DNA of 64,000 nt from contig NZ_CP109446.1 of NCBI RefSeq assembly GCF_036227265.1, positions 1,339,501 through 1,403,500 on the forward strand, read 5' to 3'. The DNA is from Streptomyces sp. NBC_01476 (GTDB lineage Bacteria > Actinomycetota > Actinomycetes > Streptomycetales > Streptomycetaceae). The stretch's first letter is position 1; each line of letters begins with the position of its first letter. Position numbers and translations under genes: made by a program. Positions 26,691 through 34,687 of this stretch are shown in pieces. The notes under the pieces were generated by a model. The model had not been told where the DNA came from, ran no database searches, and saw only the letters and a program-made list of their open reading frames with translations.

Positions 26691-27512
26691 CTACGGGTTG
26701 ACGTCCTCGGCCGACCGCTCGGCGAAGACCCGCATCGCCTTGGCGGTCACCGGGCCGGGGGCGCCGGGGAGTTCGCGGTCGTCCAGCCGGTGCACCGCCT
26801 GGACGTCGCGCAGCGAGGAGGTCAGGAAGATCTCGTCCGCCTCGGCCAGCGCCTCCAGCGGGAGATCGGCCTCCTGGGCGCCGGACCACTCGATGACCAG
26901 CTCGCGGGTGATGCCGGCCAGGCAGCCGGAGGCGAGGGGCGGGGTGAGCAGCCGGCCGCCGATGACGACGAACACATTGGAGCCGGTGCCCTCGCAGAGC
27001 CGCCCCTGGGTGTTGGCGAAGAGCGCCTCGGAGGCGCCGTGCCGGTGGGCCCGGTCCAGGGCCACCACGTTCTCGCCGTAGGAGGTGGTCTTCAGGCCGC
27101 TGAGCGCGCCCTTCTCGTTGCGGGTCCAGGGGACGGTGACGGCCGCGGTGGTGTCCGGGCGCGGTGCGGCCTCGCCGAGCGCGACGACGAGGGTGGGGCC
27201 GGCGTCGCCGCGGTCGGAGCCGAGCGGGGACAGGCCGCCGGTGTAGGTGACGCGCAGCCGCCCGTACGGCACGGGGTTGGCGGCGAGCACCTCCTGGCAG
27301 GCGCGGGCCACTTCGGCGAGGTCGGGCTCGGGCAGGCCGAGCCCGCGGGCCGACCTGGCCAGCCGGTTGAGGTGCCGGGTGGTGGCGAAGGCGCGGCCGT
27401 CCACGGCTTTGAGCGTTTCGAAGACGCCGTCGCCGACGGTCAGCCCGTGGTCGAACACCGACACGGTGGCGTCCGCGGCGTCCCGCAGTCCGCCGTCGAC
27501 CCAGATCCTCAC
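26691..27512 (-). CDS. pabC: Aminodeoxychorismate lyase (PabC), class IV aminotransferase fold
   Basis: The 273-residue PLP enzyme begins MRIWVDGGL and carries the fold type IV features, with the PLP lysine K141 in GLKTTSYGEN, then NVFVVIGG and the ITRELVIEW segment. It is assigned as aminodeoxychorismate lyase rather than a branched-chain aminotransferase because it overlaps the pabB-like gene by 4 bases (GTGA). Together they make p-aminobenzoate for folate. A D-amino acid transaminase role cannot be excluded by sequence alone. Confidence 0.88.
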   Translation of the reverse strand: MRIWVDGGLRDAADATVSVFDHGLTVGDGVFETLKAVDGRAFATTRHLNRLARSARGLGLPEPDLAEVARACQEVLAANPVPYGRLRVTYTGGLSPLGSDRGDAGPTLVVALGEAAPRPDTTAAVTVPWTRNEKGALSGLKTTSYGENVVALDRAHRHGASEALFANTQGRLCEGTGSNVFVVIGGRLLTPPLASGCLAGITRELVIEWSGAQEADLPLEALAEADEIFLTSSLRDVQAVHRLDDRELPGAPGPVTAKAMRVFAERSAEDVNP

Positions 27513-28648
27513 GACAGCATCCTTCCGATCGCGTGGTGCCCGGTGTCCGTACGGCCACCGGTTCCGTCCTTGGTGCGGAGGTCCCGCTCGTCCAGCCGGT
27601 CCTGCTGATCTCTCCCGTACACCCCTGACGCTACCGCCAGCAGCCGGGCGGCCTTGAGTTCCGTCTCGGCCCACTCGCCGGCCGGGTCGGATCCCCAGGT
27701 GATGCCGGCGCCGCTGCCGAAGCGCAGTTCAGGGCCCGCCGGACCGGTCCGGTCGATCCAGAACGTGCGGATGCCGACGGCGAGTCCGGCGGTCTGCCGG
27801 TCGGCGTCCACCCAGCCGACGGCGCCGCAGTACGGTCCGCGCGGCGCGGTCTCCAGCTCGTCGATGATCCGCAGCGCGCTGGACTTGGGGGCGCCGGTGA
27901 CCGAGCCGGGCGGGAAGGCGGCGGCGAAGAGTCCTGGCCAGCCGGCGTCCGGGCGCAGTTCGCCGCGGACGGTGGAGACGAGGTGGACCAGGCCGGGGTG
28001 CGGTTCGACGGCGCAGAGCGCCGGCACGGTGACGGTGCCGGTGGCGCAGACCCTGCCGAGGTCGTTGCGGACCAGGTCGACGATCATCACGTTCTCCGCC
28101 CGGTCCTTGGGGAGGAAGCCGTCGGCGGTGCGGGCGGTGCCCTTGATCGGGCCGGACTCGACGGTGGAGCCGTTACGGCTGAGGAAGAGTTCGGGGGAGG
28201 CGGTGGCGATCTCCACGCCGTGCGCGGGCAGCCGGATCGTGCCGGCGTACGGAGCCGGGTTGCCGCGGGCCAGTGCGGCGCCGAGGAGGTCGATGTCGTG
28301 CGGGGCGCCGTCCTCGCTGCCCAGGGGCGCGGAGAGCACCCGGCAGAGGTTGACCTGGTAGACCTCGCCGGTCGCGATGCGGTCCCGGATGGTCCGTACC
28401 CCGGCCTGGTAGGCCTCCCGGTCCAGCGAGGAGATCCACGCGTGCGGCGCCGGGCCGCGCCAGCGGGCCGGGTCGGGGGCGGGCGCAGGGCGGACGTCGC
28501 CGAAGCGCGCGCAGACCGTACGGCCCTCGAAGTCCACGGCGACCGCCCAGAAGCCCGACGAGTCGAGCGCGCCGAGGTCAGCCGTGACATCCCGCAGGTC
28601 GGAGGCGACGAGGGGGCCGAAGCGGGCCATGGGGGCGAGGTCGTGCAC
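27509..28648 (-). CDS. pabB: Aminodeoxychorismate synthase component I (PabB-like)
   Basis: The 379-residue chorismate-binding enzyme keeps the C-terminal catalytic half. It has PIKGTAR with Lys169, the residue that distinguishes aminodeoxychorismate synthase from anthranilate synthase (where it is Ala). It also has IVDLVRNDLGRVC, FPPGSVTGAPK and the terminal GSGAGITWGSDP motif. The N-terminal tryptophan-binding-like half is short. No glutaminase partner is encoded here. The gene heads a pabB-pabC(-GNAT) unit. Confidence 0.9.
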   Translation of the reverse strand: MHDLAPMARFGPLVASDLRDVTADLGALDSSGFWAVAVDFEGRTVCARFGDVRPAPAPDPARWRGPAPHAWISSLDREAYQAGVRTIRDRIATGEVYQVNLCRVLSAPLGSEDGAPHDIDLLGAALARGNPAPYAGTIRLPAHGVEIATASPELFLSRNGSTVESGPIKGTARTADGFLPKDRAENVMIVDLVRNDLGRVCATGTVTVPALCAVEPHPGLVHLVSTVRGELRPDAGWPGLFAAAFPPGSVTGAPKSSALRIIDELETAPRGPYCGAVGWVDADRQTAGLAVGIRTFWIDRTGPAGPELRFGSGAGITWGSDPAGEWAETELKAARLLAVASGVYGRDQQDRLDERDLRTKDGTGGRTDTGHHAIGRMLS

Positions 28649-28783
28649 GCTGCTTTCCCGGTGGTGGTGAGGCGGTGGGTCCCGAGTCTAGGCCGGGTCC
28701 GACGGCGGGGCGCGGGGCCGCGGCCGGCGCCGGCCGGACGTCAACTGCTCGTCATTGGCCCGGCACGCTGCGCAAACCCGTTT

Positions 28784-28811
28784 TTGAGCTGGACCCGGTA
28801 TCCGCTAGAGT
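28784..28811 (+). promoter_or_regulatory. Promoter of the tRNA array
   Basis: TTGAGC at 28784-28789 and TAGAGT at 28806-28811 are separated by 16 bases. The -10 fits the streptomycete HrdB consensus TAGrrT. It lies 73 bases before the first tRNA of the array, and no other gene lies between. Confidence 0.65.
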
Positions 28812-28883
28812 TCAACTCGTCGCCGGGGTGTGCAACGCCACGGCGGCGGCCAAGTCCGGGACATGGTCCCGGCGGCGGCATCT

Positions 28884-28956
28884 GCGGACGTGGCTCAGTT
28901 GGTAGAGCATCACCTTGCCAAGGTGAGGGTCGCGAGTTCGAATCTCGTCGTCCGCT
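28884..28956 (+). tRNA. tRNA-Gly (anticodon GCC)
   Basis: A 73-nt cloverleaf folds: acceptor GCGGACG with CGTCCGC, D stem GCTC/GAGC, anticodon stem TCACC/GGTGA around TTGCCAA (anticodon GCC), and T arm GCGAG-TTCGAAT-CTCGT. It is first in the array of five. Confidence 0.96.
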
Positions 28957-28991
28957 CGATGTGGGGGGTCTTCCCGAGCCCCCGCTGTGTT

Positions 28992-29062
28992 GGTGGAGTG
29001 GCCGAGAGGCGAGGCAACGGCCTGCAAAGCCGTCTACACGGGTTCAAATCCCGTCTCCACCT
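28992..29062 (+). tRNA. tRNA-Cys (anticodon GCA)
   Basis: A 71-nt cloverleaf folds: acceptor GGTGGAG with CTCCACC, anticodon stem ACGGC/GCCGT around CTGCAAA (anticodon GCA), and T arm ACGGG-TTCAAAT-CCCGT. It is second in the array. Confidence 0.96.
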
Positions 29063-29066
29063 CCAA

Positions 29067-29138
29067 GGACGATTAGCTCAGCGGGAGAGCGCTTCCCTGA
29101 CACGGAAGAGGTCACTGGTTCAATCCCAGTATCGTCCA
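29067..29138 (+). tRNA. tRNA-Val (anticodon GAC), copy 1
   Basis: A 72-nt cloverleaf folds: acceptor GGACGAT with ATCGTCC, D stem GCTC/GAGC, anticodon stem CTTCC/GGAAG around CTGACAC (anticodon GAC), and T arm ACTGG-TTCAATC-CCAGT. It starts 4 bases after tRNA-Cys. Confidence 0.96.
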
Positions 29139-29141
29139 CTG

Positions 29142-29160
29142 GCCCCTGACCGGGGCTTTT
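29142..29160 (+). terminator. Intrinsic terminator inside the tRNA array
   Basis: GCCCC-TGACC-GGGGC followed by TTTT lies directly after the first tRNA-Val(GAC). The stem is 5 bp, so it is weak to moderate. It may let only part of the transcripts run on to the next two tRNAs. Confidence 0.6.
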
Positions 29161-29171
29161 GCTGAATCCCG

Positions 29172-29243
29172 GCGCGATTAGCTCAGCGGGAGAGCGCTTC
29201 CCTGACACGGAAGAGGTCACTGGTTCAATCCCAGTATCGCGCA
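29172..29243 (+). tRNA. tRNA-Val (anticodon GAC), copy 2 with variant acceptor stem
   Basis: The body is identical to copy 1, but the acceptor stem is GCGCGAT/ATCGCGC instead of GGACGAT/ATCGTCC. Pairs 2-71 and 3-70 have changed on both sides, so pairing is kept. The anticodon loop is CTGACAC. Confidence 0.96.
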
Positions 29244-29263
29244 CGCCGCACCCGCACCACCAA

Positions 29264-29335
29264 GGACGATTAGCTCAGCGGGAGAGCGCTTCCCTGACAC
29301 GGAAGAGGTCACTGGTTCAATCCCAGTATCGTCCA
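29264..29335 (+). tRNA. tRNA-Val (anticodon GAC), copy 3
   Basis: This 72-nt gene is identical to copy 1, including the GGACGAT acceptor. It is last in the array and is followed within 15 bases by a strong terminator. Confidence 0.96.
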
Positions 29336-29350
29336 CCAGCAGCAGGTGAG

Positions 29351-29387
29351 AAGGGCCGGAAGCCTTGTCGGGCTTCCGGCCCTTTTC
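29351..29387. terminator. Strong intrinsic terminator after the tRNA array
   Basis: A perfect 14-bp stem (29351-29364 with 29371-29384) with a 6-base loop runs into a T tract on the plus strand (TTTT at 29383-29386). The A-rich start of the left arm gives a shorter U-run on the other strand, so it may also end the zinc-ribbon transcript coming from the right. Confidence 0.85.
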
Positions 29388-29407
29388 GCTGTCCGGTACC
29401 GGCCGGT

Positions 29408-29725
29408 TCAGGACGAGAAGAGCATGTGGGCGAAGCCGCCGTGCCTGTTGCCGTGGTGTCCGCCGTGGTGGCCGCCGCCGTGGTGCGGGGCTCCCCAGGC
29501 CGGGGCCGGCGGCTGCTGCTGGTACACCGGCGGCGGGTATGCCTGCGGGGCCGGGTATGCCTGCGGGGCCGGGGGCACGGGCTGGTTCCACTGGCCTTCG
29601 AGGCGGGTCAGCGCCTCCAGTTCCCCGTAGTCCAGGAAAATACCCCGGCAGTTGCCGCACTGCTCGATCTGGACACCGTTGCGGTTGTACGTCTGCATGG
29701 GGCCGTGGCACTTGGGGCAGACCAT
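29408..29725 (-). CDS. Zinc-ribbon protein with Pro/His-rich tail
   Basis: The 105-residue protein starts MVCPKCHGPM and has the paired cysteines CPKC and CGNC of a TFIIB-type zinc ribbon (residues 3-45), with the usual GIFLDYGELE ending. The tail is Pro/Gln/Ala/Tyr-rich and then Gly/His-rich (HHGGGHHGGHHGNRHGG), which could bind metal. A GAGGAG site precedes the ATG. It follows the phosphotransferase-like gene by 34 bp, probably in one transcript. Confidence 0.9.
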   Translation of the reverse strand: MVCPKCHGPMQTYNRNGVQIEQCGNCRGIFLDYGELEALTRLEGQWNQPVPPAPQAYPAPQAYPPPVYQQQPPAPAWGAPHHGGGHHGGHHGNRHGGFAHMLFSS

Positions 29726-29759
29726 GGGCTGTTCAACTCCTCGCAAATAAAAGGTACGT

Positions 29760-30785
29760 TCACTTTAGTTGGGCGATACGCGCGCAGGTGGCAAGGAGTT
29801 CGGACTCGGCCTCGTCCAGTGCCCGTTCCTCACGGGCCGCCCGCGCCACCGCGGTCGCCGCGCTCTGCACGGCCAACGTCCGTGCGGGCACGTCGAGATG
29901 GGCCCACGGGTCGCCGTTCGCCGGTACCGCGCTGCCGCCCGCCTCCTGGTAGCCGCCGAGGAAGCGCGCCCACACCTCGGGCGCGAGCAGGCCGGCCGCG
30001 AACCACATCGCGGGCCGCGCCAGGTCCCAGGCGGGCTCCCCGGTGCCGAGGTCGTCGACGTCGATCAGCTGCCACGCGCCCTCCGGCGCGGGGTGGCGGA
30101 CCAGTTGGCCGAGGTGCCAGTCGCCGTGGCACAGCGCACGGCGGCCCTCGTACGGCGCCTCGTCCCTGACCCAGGCGGGCAGCCGCCGCCACGCGGCCCG
30201 TACCGTGCGGGCGGCGGCGCAGTCCGGGGCGGCGCGCAGCCGCGACATCGCCCGCGCGGCCTTCGCCGGCCCGCGCATCACCGGCAGCGGGCCGGGCAGT
30301 TCGGCGGGCGGTACGGCGTGCAGCCGGGCCAGAAGGACGGCGGCTGCCTCCCAGGGCGCGGCGGCAGGATCGGCGGGGTCCACCGTGCGGCCGTACGGCC
30401 AGACGCTCACCAGCCGGCCGTTCTCGGCGCGGCTGGGCACGGGTGCGCAGGGCGGCAGCAGGATGCCGCGCAGCCGCGGATGCGCCGCGATCGCCAGCCG
30501 CACCCCGAGGGCGCCCGGTTCGGTGTCCCCCGCGTGCGCCTTGGCGACGATCGCGCCGACCCGTACGACGGTGCCGTCCGGCCGGTCGGCGAGCACGATC
30601 GGATCGGGCTGGGGGGCGGGGATCACCGCGATCCGGACCGCCGGAGTACCGGTGCCGGTGGCGGTGGCCGTGGCCGTGGCCGTGGCGGAACGGTTCCGCG
30701 CGGTGGCCGCGGTGGCGTGGGCGGTGAGGACGGCCACCAGCGGATCGGGGGACCGTACGGCTGAGGTCGGATCGACCGGAATCAT
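29760..30785 (-). CDS. Aminoglycoside phosphotransferase (APH)-fold protein
   Basis: The 341-residue protein has the APH/choline-kinase catalytic loop LCHGDWHLGQLV (His220, Asp222; the usual Asn after it is Gln here). It also has the metal-binding segment IDVDDLGTGEPAWDLARP. The true substrate is unknown, and antibiotic resistance should not be assumed. Near residue 35 an Ala-Thr repeat is encoded by GTGGCC-type hexamers. The ATG at 30785 has a GGGGGAG site. The protein shares the strand with the zinc-ribbon gene. Confidence 0.87.
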   Translation of the reverse strand: MIPVDPTSAVRSPDPLVAVLTAHATAATARNRSATATATATATGTGTPAVRIAVIPAPQPDPIVLADRPDGTVVRVGAIVAKAHAGDTEPGALGVRLAIAAHPRLRGILLPPCAPVPSRAENGRLVSVWPYGRTVDPADPAAAPWEAAAVLLARLHAVPPAELPGPLPVMRGPAKAARAMSRLRAAPDCAAARTVRAAWRRLPAWVRDEAPYEGRRALCHGDWHLGQLVRHPAPEGAWQLIDVDDLGTGEPAWDLARPAMWFAAGLLAPEVWARFLGGYQEAGGSAVPANGDPWAHLDVPARTLAVQSAATAVARAAREERALDEAESELLATCARIAQLK

Positions 30786-31256
30786 GGGCTGCTCCCCCGC
30801 GCTCGTGTCCGGACAGCGTAATGCCCGGGTATCTGGTGATACCCGGGCAACCGCAGTCGTCCGCCGTACCCCCGTCCCCACGGGGTTGATACCGGTATGT
30901 CCCCGGCCCGGACCGCTCTTCCGGGCCTGCTGGAGTGCCTTGCGGCACCCCATGAGGCCGGCTGCGGACGACATCTGTGTGACCACCGCTTCCACGCCGG
31001 GGAGGGGGCGGGAGTGCGCGGGTGGTCAGGTCTGTGTGGTGTGACATTGGGGAGCGGCGGGCGTTTGACCTCGGGGGACGAGTGCTTCGCCCGCCGCTTG
31101 ACCTCAACATTAGGGGCCGGGCGGCAACCCGGTCGTCATGCCCCCGGACCCTCTTGTGGGCCTCCCGGAGGATGACGGCGGGGACCCCGGCTACTCCCCT
31201 GGGTGGAGGAGCCGGCCCCCGATCCCGGGGTGATCCCTGAGAGGGGGCGGCCCGGA
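30786..31256. other. Intergenic region with an 11-bp inverted repeat
   Basis: These 471 bases separate the APH-like gene from a small gene, both on the minus strand. At 30822-30849 TGCCCGGGTAT and ATACCCGGGCA form a perfect 11-bp inverted repeat with a 6-base spacer, 37 bases before the APH start codon. This is an operator or leader-hairpin candidate. The remainder shows several overlapping short frames but nothing I would call a gene. Confidence 0.5.
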
Positions 31257-31475
31257 TCAGCCCGCCTGTTCGTCGTCCCGCGGGATGGGCTGTTCGACCA
31301 GGGCGAGCACCCGGTTGGCCATGAAACGGGCGGTGCGGACCACCGAGCCGTTACGGGTGACCTCGCTGACCTCCACGACACCGCGGCGCACCGCGGTCTC
31401 GACCCGGCGGCCGGCTCGGGTGGCGATGACCTCATAAGTGCGGGTGGTGTCCCCCGCGTCAACCACGATCTCCAC
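31257..31475 (-). CDS. Small conserved protein, unknown function
   Basis: This 72-residue protein from the GTG at 31475 (AAAGGTGAT ribosome site) begins with VEIVVDAGDTTRTYEV. A GTG 5 codons upstream is the alternative. It is a compact beta-rich sequence (TRTYEVIATRAGRRVETAV, then VVEVSEVTRNGSVVRTARFM) with no catalytic signature. I recognise it only as a streptomycete conserved small protein. It is divergent from the kinase gene. Confidence 0.75.
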   Translation of the reverse strand: MEIVVDAGDTTRTYEVIATRAGRRVETAVRRGVVEVSEVTRNGSVVRTARFMANRVLALVEQPIPRDDEQAG

Positions 31476-31711
31476 ACGATCACCTTTCACGGCGTCAATC
31501 CCCTTTGGCAGACGGTCCGTTGGCGAGGCGGGGAGCAGGAGTTACGTGCTCCCACACCTCAGGGTCCCACCCGGCACTGACAATTCACGGCCCGTCGCCT
31601 GCGGGCCTTCGGCGCGGACGGGGAGGTGAGTCCGTAAGCTGTGGGCGGCCGACCGGCCAGTCAGCGGAGTGGGGCCCTTCCCCCACCACCGGAGGTAGGG
31701 GACGGACAGAC

Positions 31712-32875
31712 ATGGCGATGATGCGGCTCCGGCGCGAGGATCCGCGGGTCGTCGGCGCGTTCCGGCTGCACCGGCGGCTGGGCGCGGGCGGCATGGGTGT
31801 GGTGTACCTCGGGGCGGACAAGCGCGGGCAGCGGGTGGCGCTGAAGGTGATCAGGCCCGAGCTGGCCGAGGACCAGGAGTTCAGGTCCCGGTTCGCCCGT
31901 GAGGTCTCCGCGGCCCGGCGGATCCGCGGCGGCTGCACGGCGCGGCTGGTGGCGGCGGACCTGGAGGCCGAACGGCCGTGGTTCGCCACCCAGTACGTAC
32001 CGGGTCCGTCCCTGCACGACAAGGTCGCCGAGCATGGGGTGCTGCCGGCCGCGGAGGTCGCCTCGATCGGCGCGGCGCTCGCGGACGGGCTGGTGGCGGT
32101 GCACGAGGCGGGGGTGGTGCACCGGGACCTCAAGCCGTCGAACATCCTGCTGTCGCCGAAGGGGCCGCGGATCATCGACTTCGGGATCGCCTGGGCGACC
32201 GGGGCGAGCACGCTCACCCATGTGGGTACGGCGGTGGGTTCGCCCGGGTTCCTCGCGCCGGAGCAGGTGCGGGGGGCGGCGGTGACGCCGGCCACGGATG
32301 TGTTCGCCTTCGGGGCGACGCTGGCGTACGCGGCGACCGCGGACTCGCCCTTCGGGCAGGGGAGTTCCGAGGTGATGCTGTACCGGGTGGTGCACGAGGA
32401 GCCGGATCTGGGCGGCGTGCCCGACGCGCTGGCTCCGCTGGTCTACGCGTGTCTGGCGAAGGACCCGGCGGACCGGCCGAGCACGGTGCAGTTGTCGGAG
32501 CGGCTGGGGGAGATCGCGACGCGTGAGGCCCGCGGGATCGGGGCGCCGCGCCGGGAGGGCGTGCCGAAGGCGGCCGGGCCCCGGCCGGAGCGTCCGGTGG
32601 GGCGGCGCGCGGAGGAGTACGCCCAGCAGCGGACGGCGCCGCGCGAGCCGGTCGGCGGGCGGCGGACGCCCGCGGTGACGTCGGGGGCGCGGCGGACTTC
32701 GCCTGGGACGGGACCTTCTTCCTCCGGGGGGAGCGGTACGCCGGTGCGGACCCCCGCGGGGGCCGCTGCGCGGCGGGCGCAGGGGGCGTCGCGGAGGTTG
32801 ATGCGGCAGCGGTTGGTGGTGTTCGTGATCGTCACGGTGCTGGCGGCGGTGTGCATCGCGGTCCTCCAGCGGTAA
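31712..32875 (+). CDS. Eukaryotic-type Ser/Thr protein kinase without extracytoplasmic domain
   Basis: The 387-residue protein has a complete Hanks kinase domain (residues about 15-275): the glycine loop LGAGGMGVVY, Lys45 in ALKVI, HRDLKPSN with Asp139, and DFGIA with Asp156. A Pro/Arg/Gly-rich juxtamembrane linker follows. One membrane helix at about residues 369-386 ends at the C-terminus, so no PASTA or other outside sensor exists. The ATG at 31712 was chosen from three close in-frame ATGs. It follows the divergent small gene. Confidence 0.93.
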   Translation: MAMMRLRREDPRVVGAFRLHRRLGAGGMGVVYLGADKRGQRVALKVIRPELAEDQEFRSRFAREVSAARRIRGGCTARLVAADLEAERPWFATQYVPGPSLHDKVAEHGVLPAAEVASIGAALADGLVAVHEAGVVHRDLKPSNILLSPKGPRIIDFGIAWATGASTLTHVGTAVGSPGFLAPEQVRGAAVTPATDVFAFGATLAYAATADSPFGQGSSEVMLYRVVHEEPDLGGVPDALAPLVYACLAKDPADRPSTVQLSERLGEIATREARGIGAPRREGVPKAAGPRPERPVGRRAEEYAQQRTAPREPVGGRRTPAVTSGARRTSPGTGPSSSGGSGTPVRTPAGAAARRAQGASRRLMRQRLVVFVIVTVLAAVCIAVLQR

Positions 32876-32929
32876 CCCTGCGGTCCGCTGACCGGTGCGG
32901 TAACCCCTGCGGTCCGCTGACCGGTGCGG
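32873..32929. repeat. Tandem 28/29-base duplication at the kinase stop codon
   Basis: The unit TAACCC(C)TGCGGTCCGCTG, continuing ACCGGTGCGG, occurs twice in a row at 32873-32900 and 32901-32929, differing by one inserted C. The first copy contains the TAA stop codon of the kinase gene. It marks the border of the following degenerate region. Confidence 0.8.
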
Positions 32930-33097
32930 TGCCCCTCCGTCTCCGGCGGAGTGCGGGCACTTCACGGCGTCTTTCCCACCCGCACCACCCGTGCGGATAC
33001 GTTGCCGGCTGACGGTCCCCCCGCGGGGGTACGCCACCGCCGGCGGCTGACCCTGCGCTGGGGCGGAACCGGCCGGGCGGCCGGGTCACCGTCCTGC

Positions 33098-33419
33098 GGG
33101 AGGGGCACGCCGCCGCGAGGTGTACGGCGACCTGTTCGGGCCGGTGCTGGCCGGCCAGGTGGCCGCGCTGCGGGAGGCCGCGCGCCTGCACCCGGAACTC
33201 GACCTCGGGCGGGTCGGCATCCGCGGCTGGTCCTTCAGCGGTTCCCTGGCCGCGCTGGCCGTACTGCGCCGGCCGGACGTCTTCCACGCCGCGGTGGCCG
33301 GCGCAGGGGTCACCGACCAGCGGCTCTACCACGCGCACTGGCGCGAACGGTTCCTCGGGCACCCCGACGAGTTCCCCGAGCGGTACGAGGCGCGGGACGG
33401 CGCTCAGGCCCCCGGCTGA
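33098..33419 (+). pseudogene. Relic of an S9 (prolyl oligopeptidase / DPP-IV type) peptidase
   Basis: From 33114 the frame reads REVYGDLFGPVLAGQVAALREA and then the nucleophile motif GIRGWSFSG, followed by RRPDVFHAAVAGAGV, HWRERFLGHPDEFPERYEA and a stop. This is the middle of the catalytic domain of an S9 peptidase. The N-terminal propeller, the Asp and the His parts are missing. Just upstream, GRGTP (33098-33112) is in another frame, which looks like the family's DGRGTPGRG segment joined by a deletion. The 630 bases from 32876 to 33505 hold no intact gene. Confidence 0.8.
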
Positions 33420-33505
33420 CGCCGACCCCCTTTCGTACCGGCCCCACTTCGGTTACGTTTCCAAGCGCTTGCTTAGTGGCGGTCGAGTACGGAGAGGGCG
33501 GCGGT

Positions 33506-34687
33506 ATGGCGACGGCGGAGGACGTGCGGGAGCGGGTGAGAGGGCTGCTGGCGGCGGTGGATCCGGCGGGGACGGCGCCGCTGGATTTCCTGCGGGCGCG
33601 GTTCGACGCCGGGCTGGCGTGGGTGCACTTCCCCGAAGGGCTCGGCGGTCTGGGCGCGCCGCGCGCCCTGCAGGGCGTGGTGGACGCCGAGTTGGCGGCG
33701 GCGGGGGCACCGGACAACGATCCGCGCCGGATCGGCATCGGGCTCGGGATGGCCGCGCCGACGATCCTGCGGTACGGGACCGCGGAGCAGATGCAGCGGT
33801 GGCTTCGGCCGCTGTGGACCGGCGAGGAAGTCTGGTGCCAGCTCTTCAGCGAGCCGGGCGCGGGGTCCGACCTGGCCGGTCTGCGGACCCGGGCGGTGCG
33901 CGACGGGGAGGACTGGATCGTGGACGGGCAGAAGGTGTGGACCTCCAGCGCCCACACCGCCCGCTGGGCGATCCTCATCGCCCGCACCGACCCGGACGTC
34001 CCCAAGCACCAGGGCATCACCTACTTCGTGTGCGACATGACCGCCCCCGGGGTCGAGGTCAGACCGCTGCGGCAGATCACCGGTGAGGCGGAGTTCAACG
34101 AGGTCTTCCTGACCGGTGTCAGGATCCCGGACGCCCACCGGCTGGGGGCGGTCGGGGACGGCTGGCGGGTCGCCCAGGCCACGCTGATGAACGAGCGGGT
34201 GGCGATCGGCGGCATGGCGCTGCCCCGCGAGGGCGGCATGATCGGGCAGGCCGCCGCGGTCTGGCGGGAGCGGCCGGAGCTGCGGACGCCGGAACTGCAC
34301 GACCGGCTGCTGGGCCTGTGGGTGGAGGCGGAGGTCGCCCGGCTCGGCGCGGAACGGGGACGGCAGCAGCTCGCGGCCGGTGCGCCGGGCCCGGAGGGGT
34401 CGGGGCTGAAGCTGGCGTTCGCCCGGCTCAACCAGCGGATCAGCGGTCTTGAGGTGGAGCTGCGCGGCGAGGAGGGGCTGCGCTACAGCGACTGGACGAT
34501 GGTCCGGCCGCGGAGCGTGGACTTCTACGGCCGGGACGCGGGGTACCGCTATCTGCGGGCGAAGGGGAACTCCATCGAGGGCGGCACCTCGGAGGTCCTG
34601 CGCAACATCATCGCCGAGCGGGTGCTGGCGCTGCCCGCCGAGCCCCGTACCGACAAGGACGTCGCCTGGAAGGACCTGCCCCGGTGA
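33506..34687 (+). CDS. Acyl-CoA dehydrogenase (first of a coupled pair)
   Basis: The 393-residue flavoenzyme has the ACAD core: QLFSEPGAGSDLAGL, WIVDGQKVWTSSAHTARWAILIARTD and, near the C-terminus, RAKGNSIEGGTSEVLRNIIAERVL. In many ACADs the catalytic base is a Glu near the last motif. Here the local sequence is SIEGGTSEV, and the exact base cannot be fixed by eye. A GGAGAGGG site precedes the ATG. The following ACAD overlaps by 4 bases, and such pairs often form alpha2beta2 enzymes that act on bulky (steroid-type) acyl-CoAs. Confidence 0.92.
   Translation: MATAEDVRERVRGLLAAVDPAGTAPLDFLRARFDAGLAWVHFPEGLGGLGAPRALQGVVDAELAAAGAPDNDPRRIGIGLGMAAPTILRYGTAEQMQRWLRPLWTGEEVWCQLFSEPGAGSDLAGLRTRAVRDGEDWIVDGQKVWTSSAHTARWAILIARTDPDVPKHQGITYFVCDMTAPGVEVRPLRQITGEAEFNEVFLTGVRIPDAHRLGAVGDGWRVAQATLMNERVAIGGMALPREGGMIGQAAAVWRERPELRTPELHDRLLGLWVEAEVARLGAERGRQQLAAGAPGPEGSGLKLAFARLNQRISGLEVELRGEEGLRYSDWTMVRPRSVDFYGRDAGYRYLRAKGNSIEGGTSEVLRNIIAERVLALPAEPRTDKDVAWKDLPR

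Noticed and set aside
28784..29390. tRNA array or tRNA-Val genes as the edge of an integrated element
   Set aside because: No integrase, excisionase or partial tRNA repeat lies within reach; the two Val(CAC) copies are both complete.
29760..30785. Antibiotic-resistance aminoglycoside phosphotransferase
   Set aside because: Only the general APH fold is present. The motif HGDWHLGQ and the housekeeping context do not support a resistance call.
30897..31240. Small plus-strand genes in the gap before the 72-residue gene
   Set aside because: The overlapping short frames lack ribosome sites and codon bias and do not resemble known proteins.
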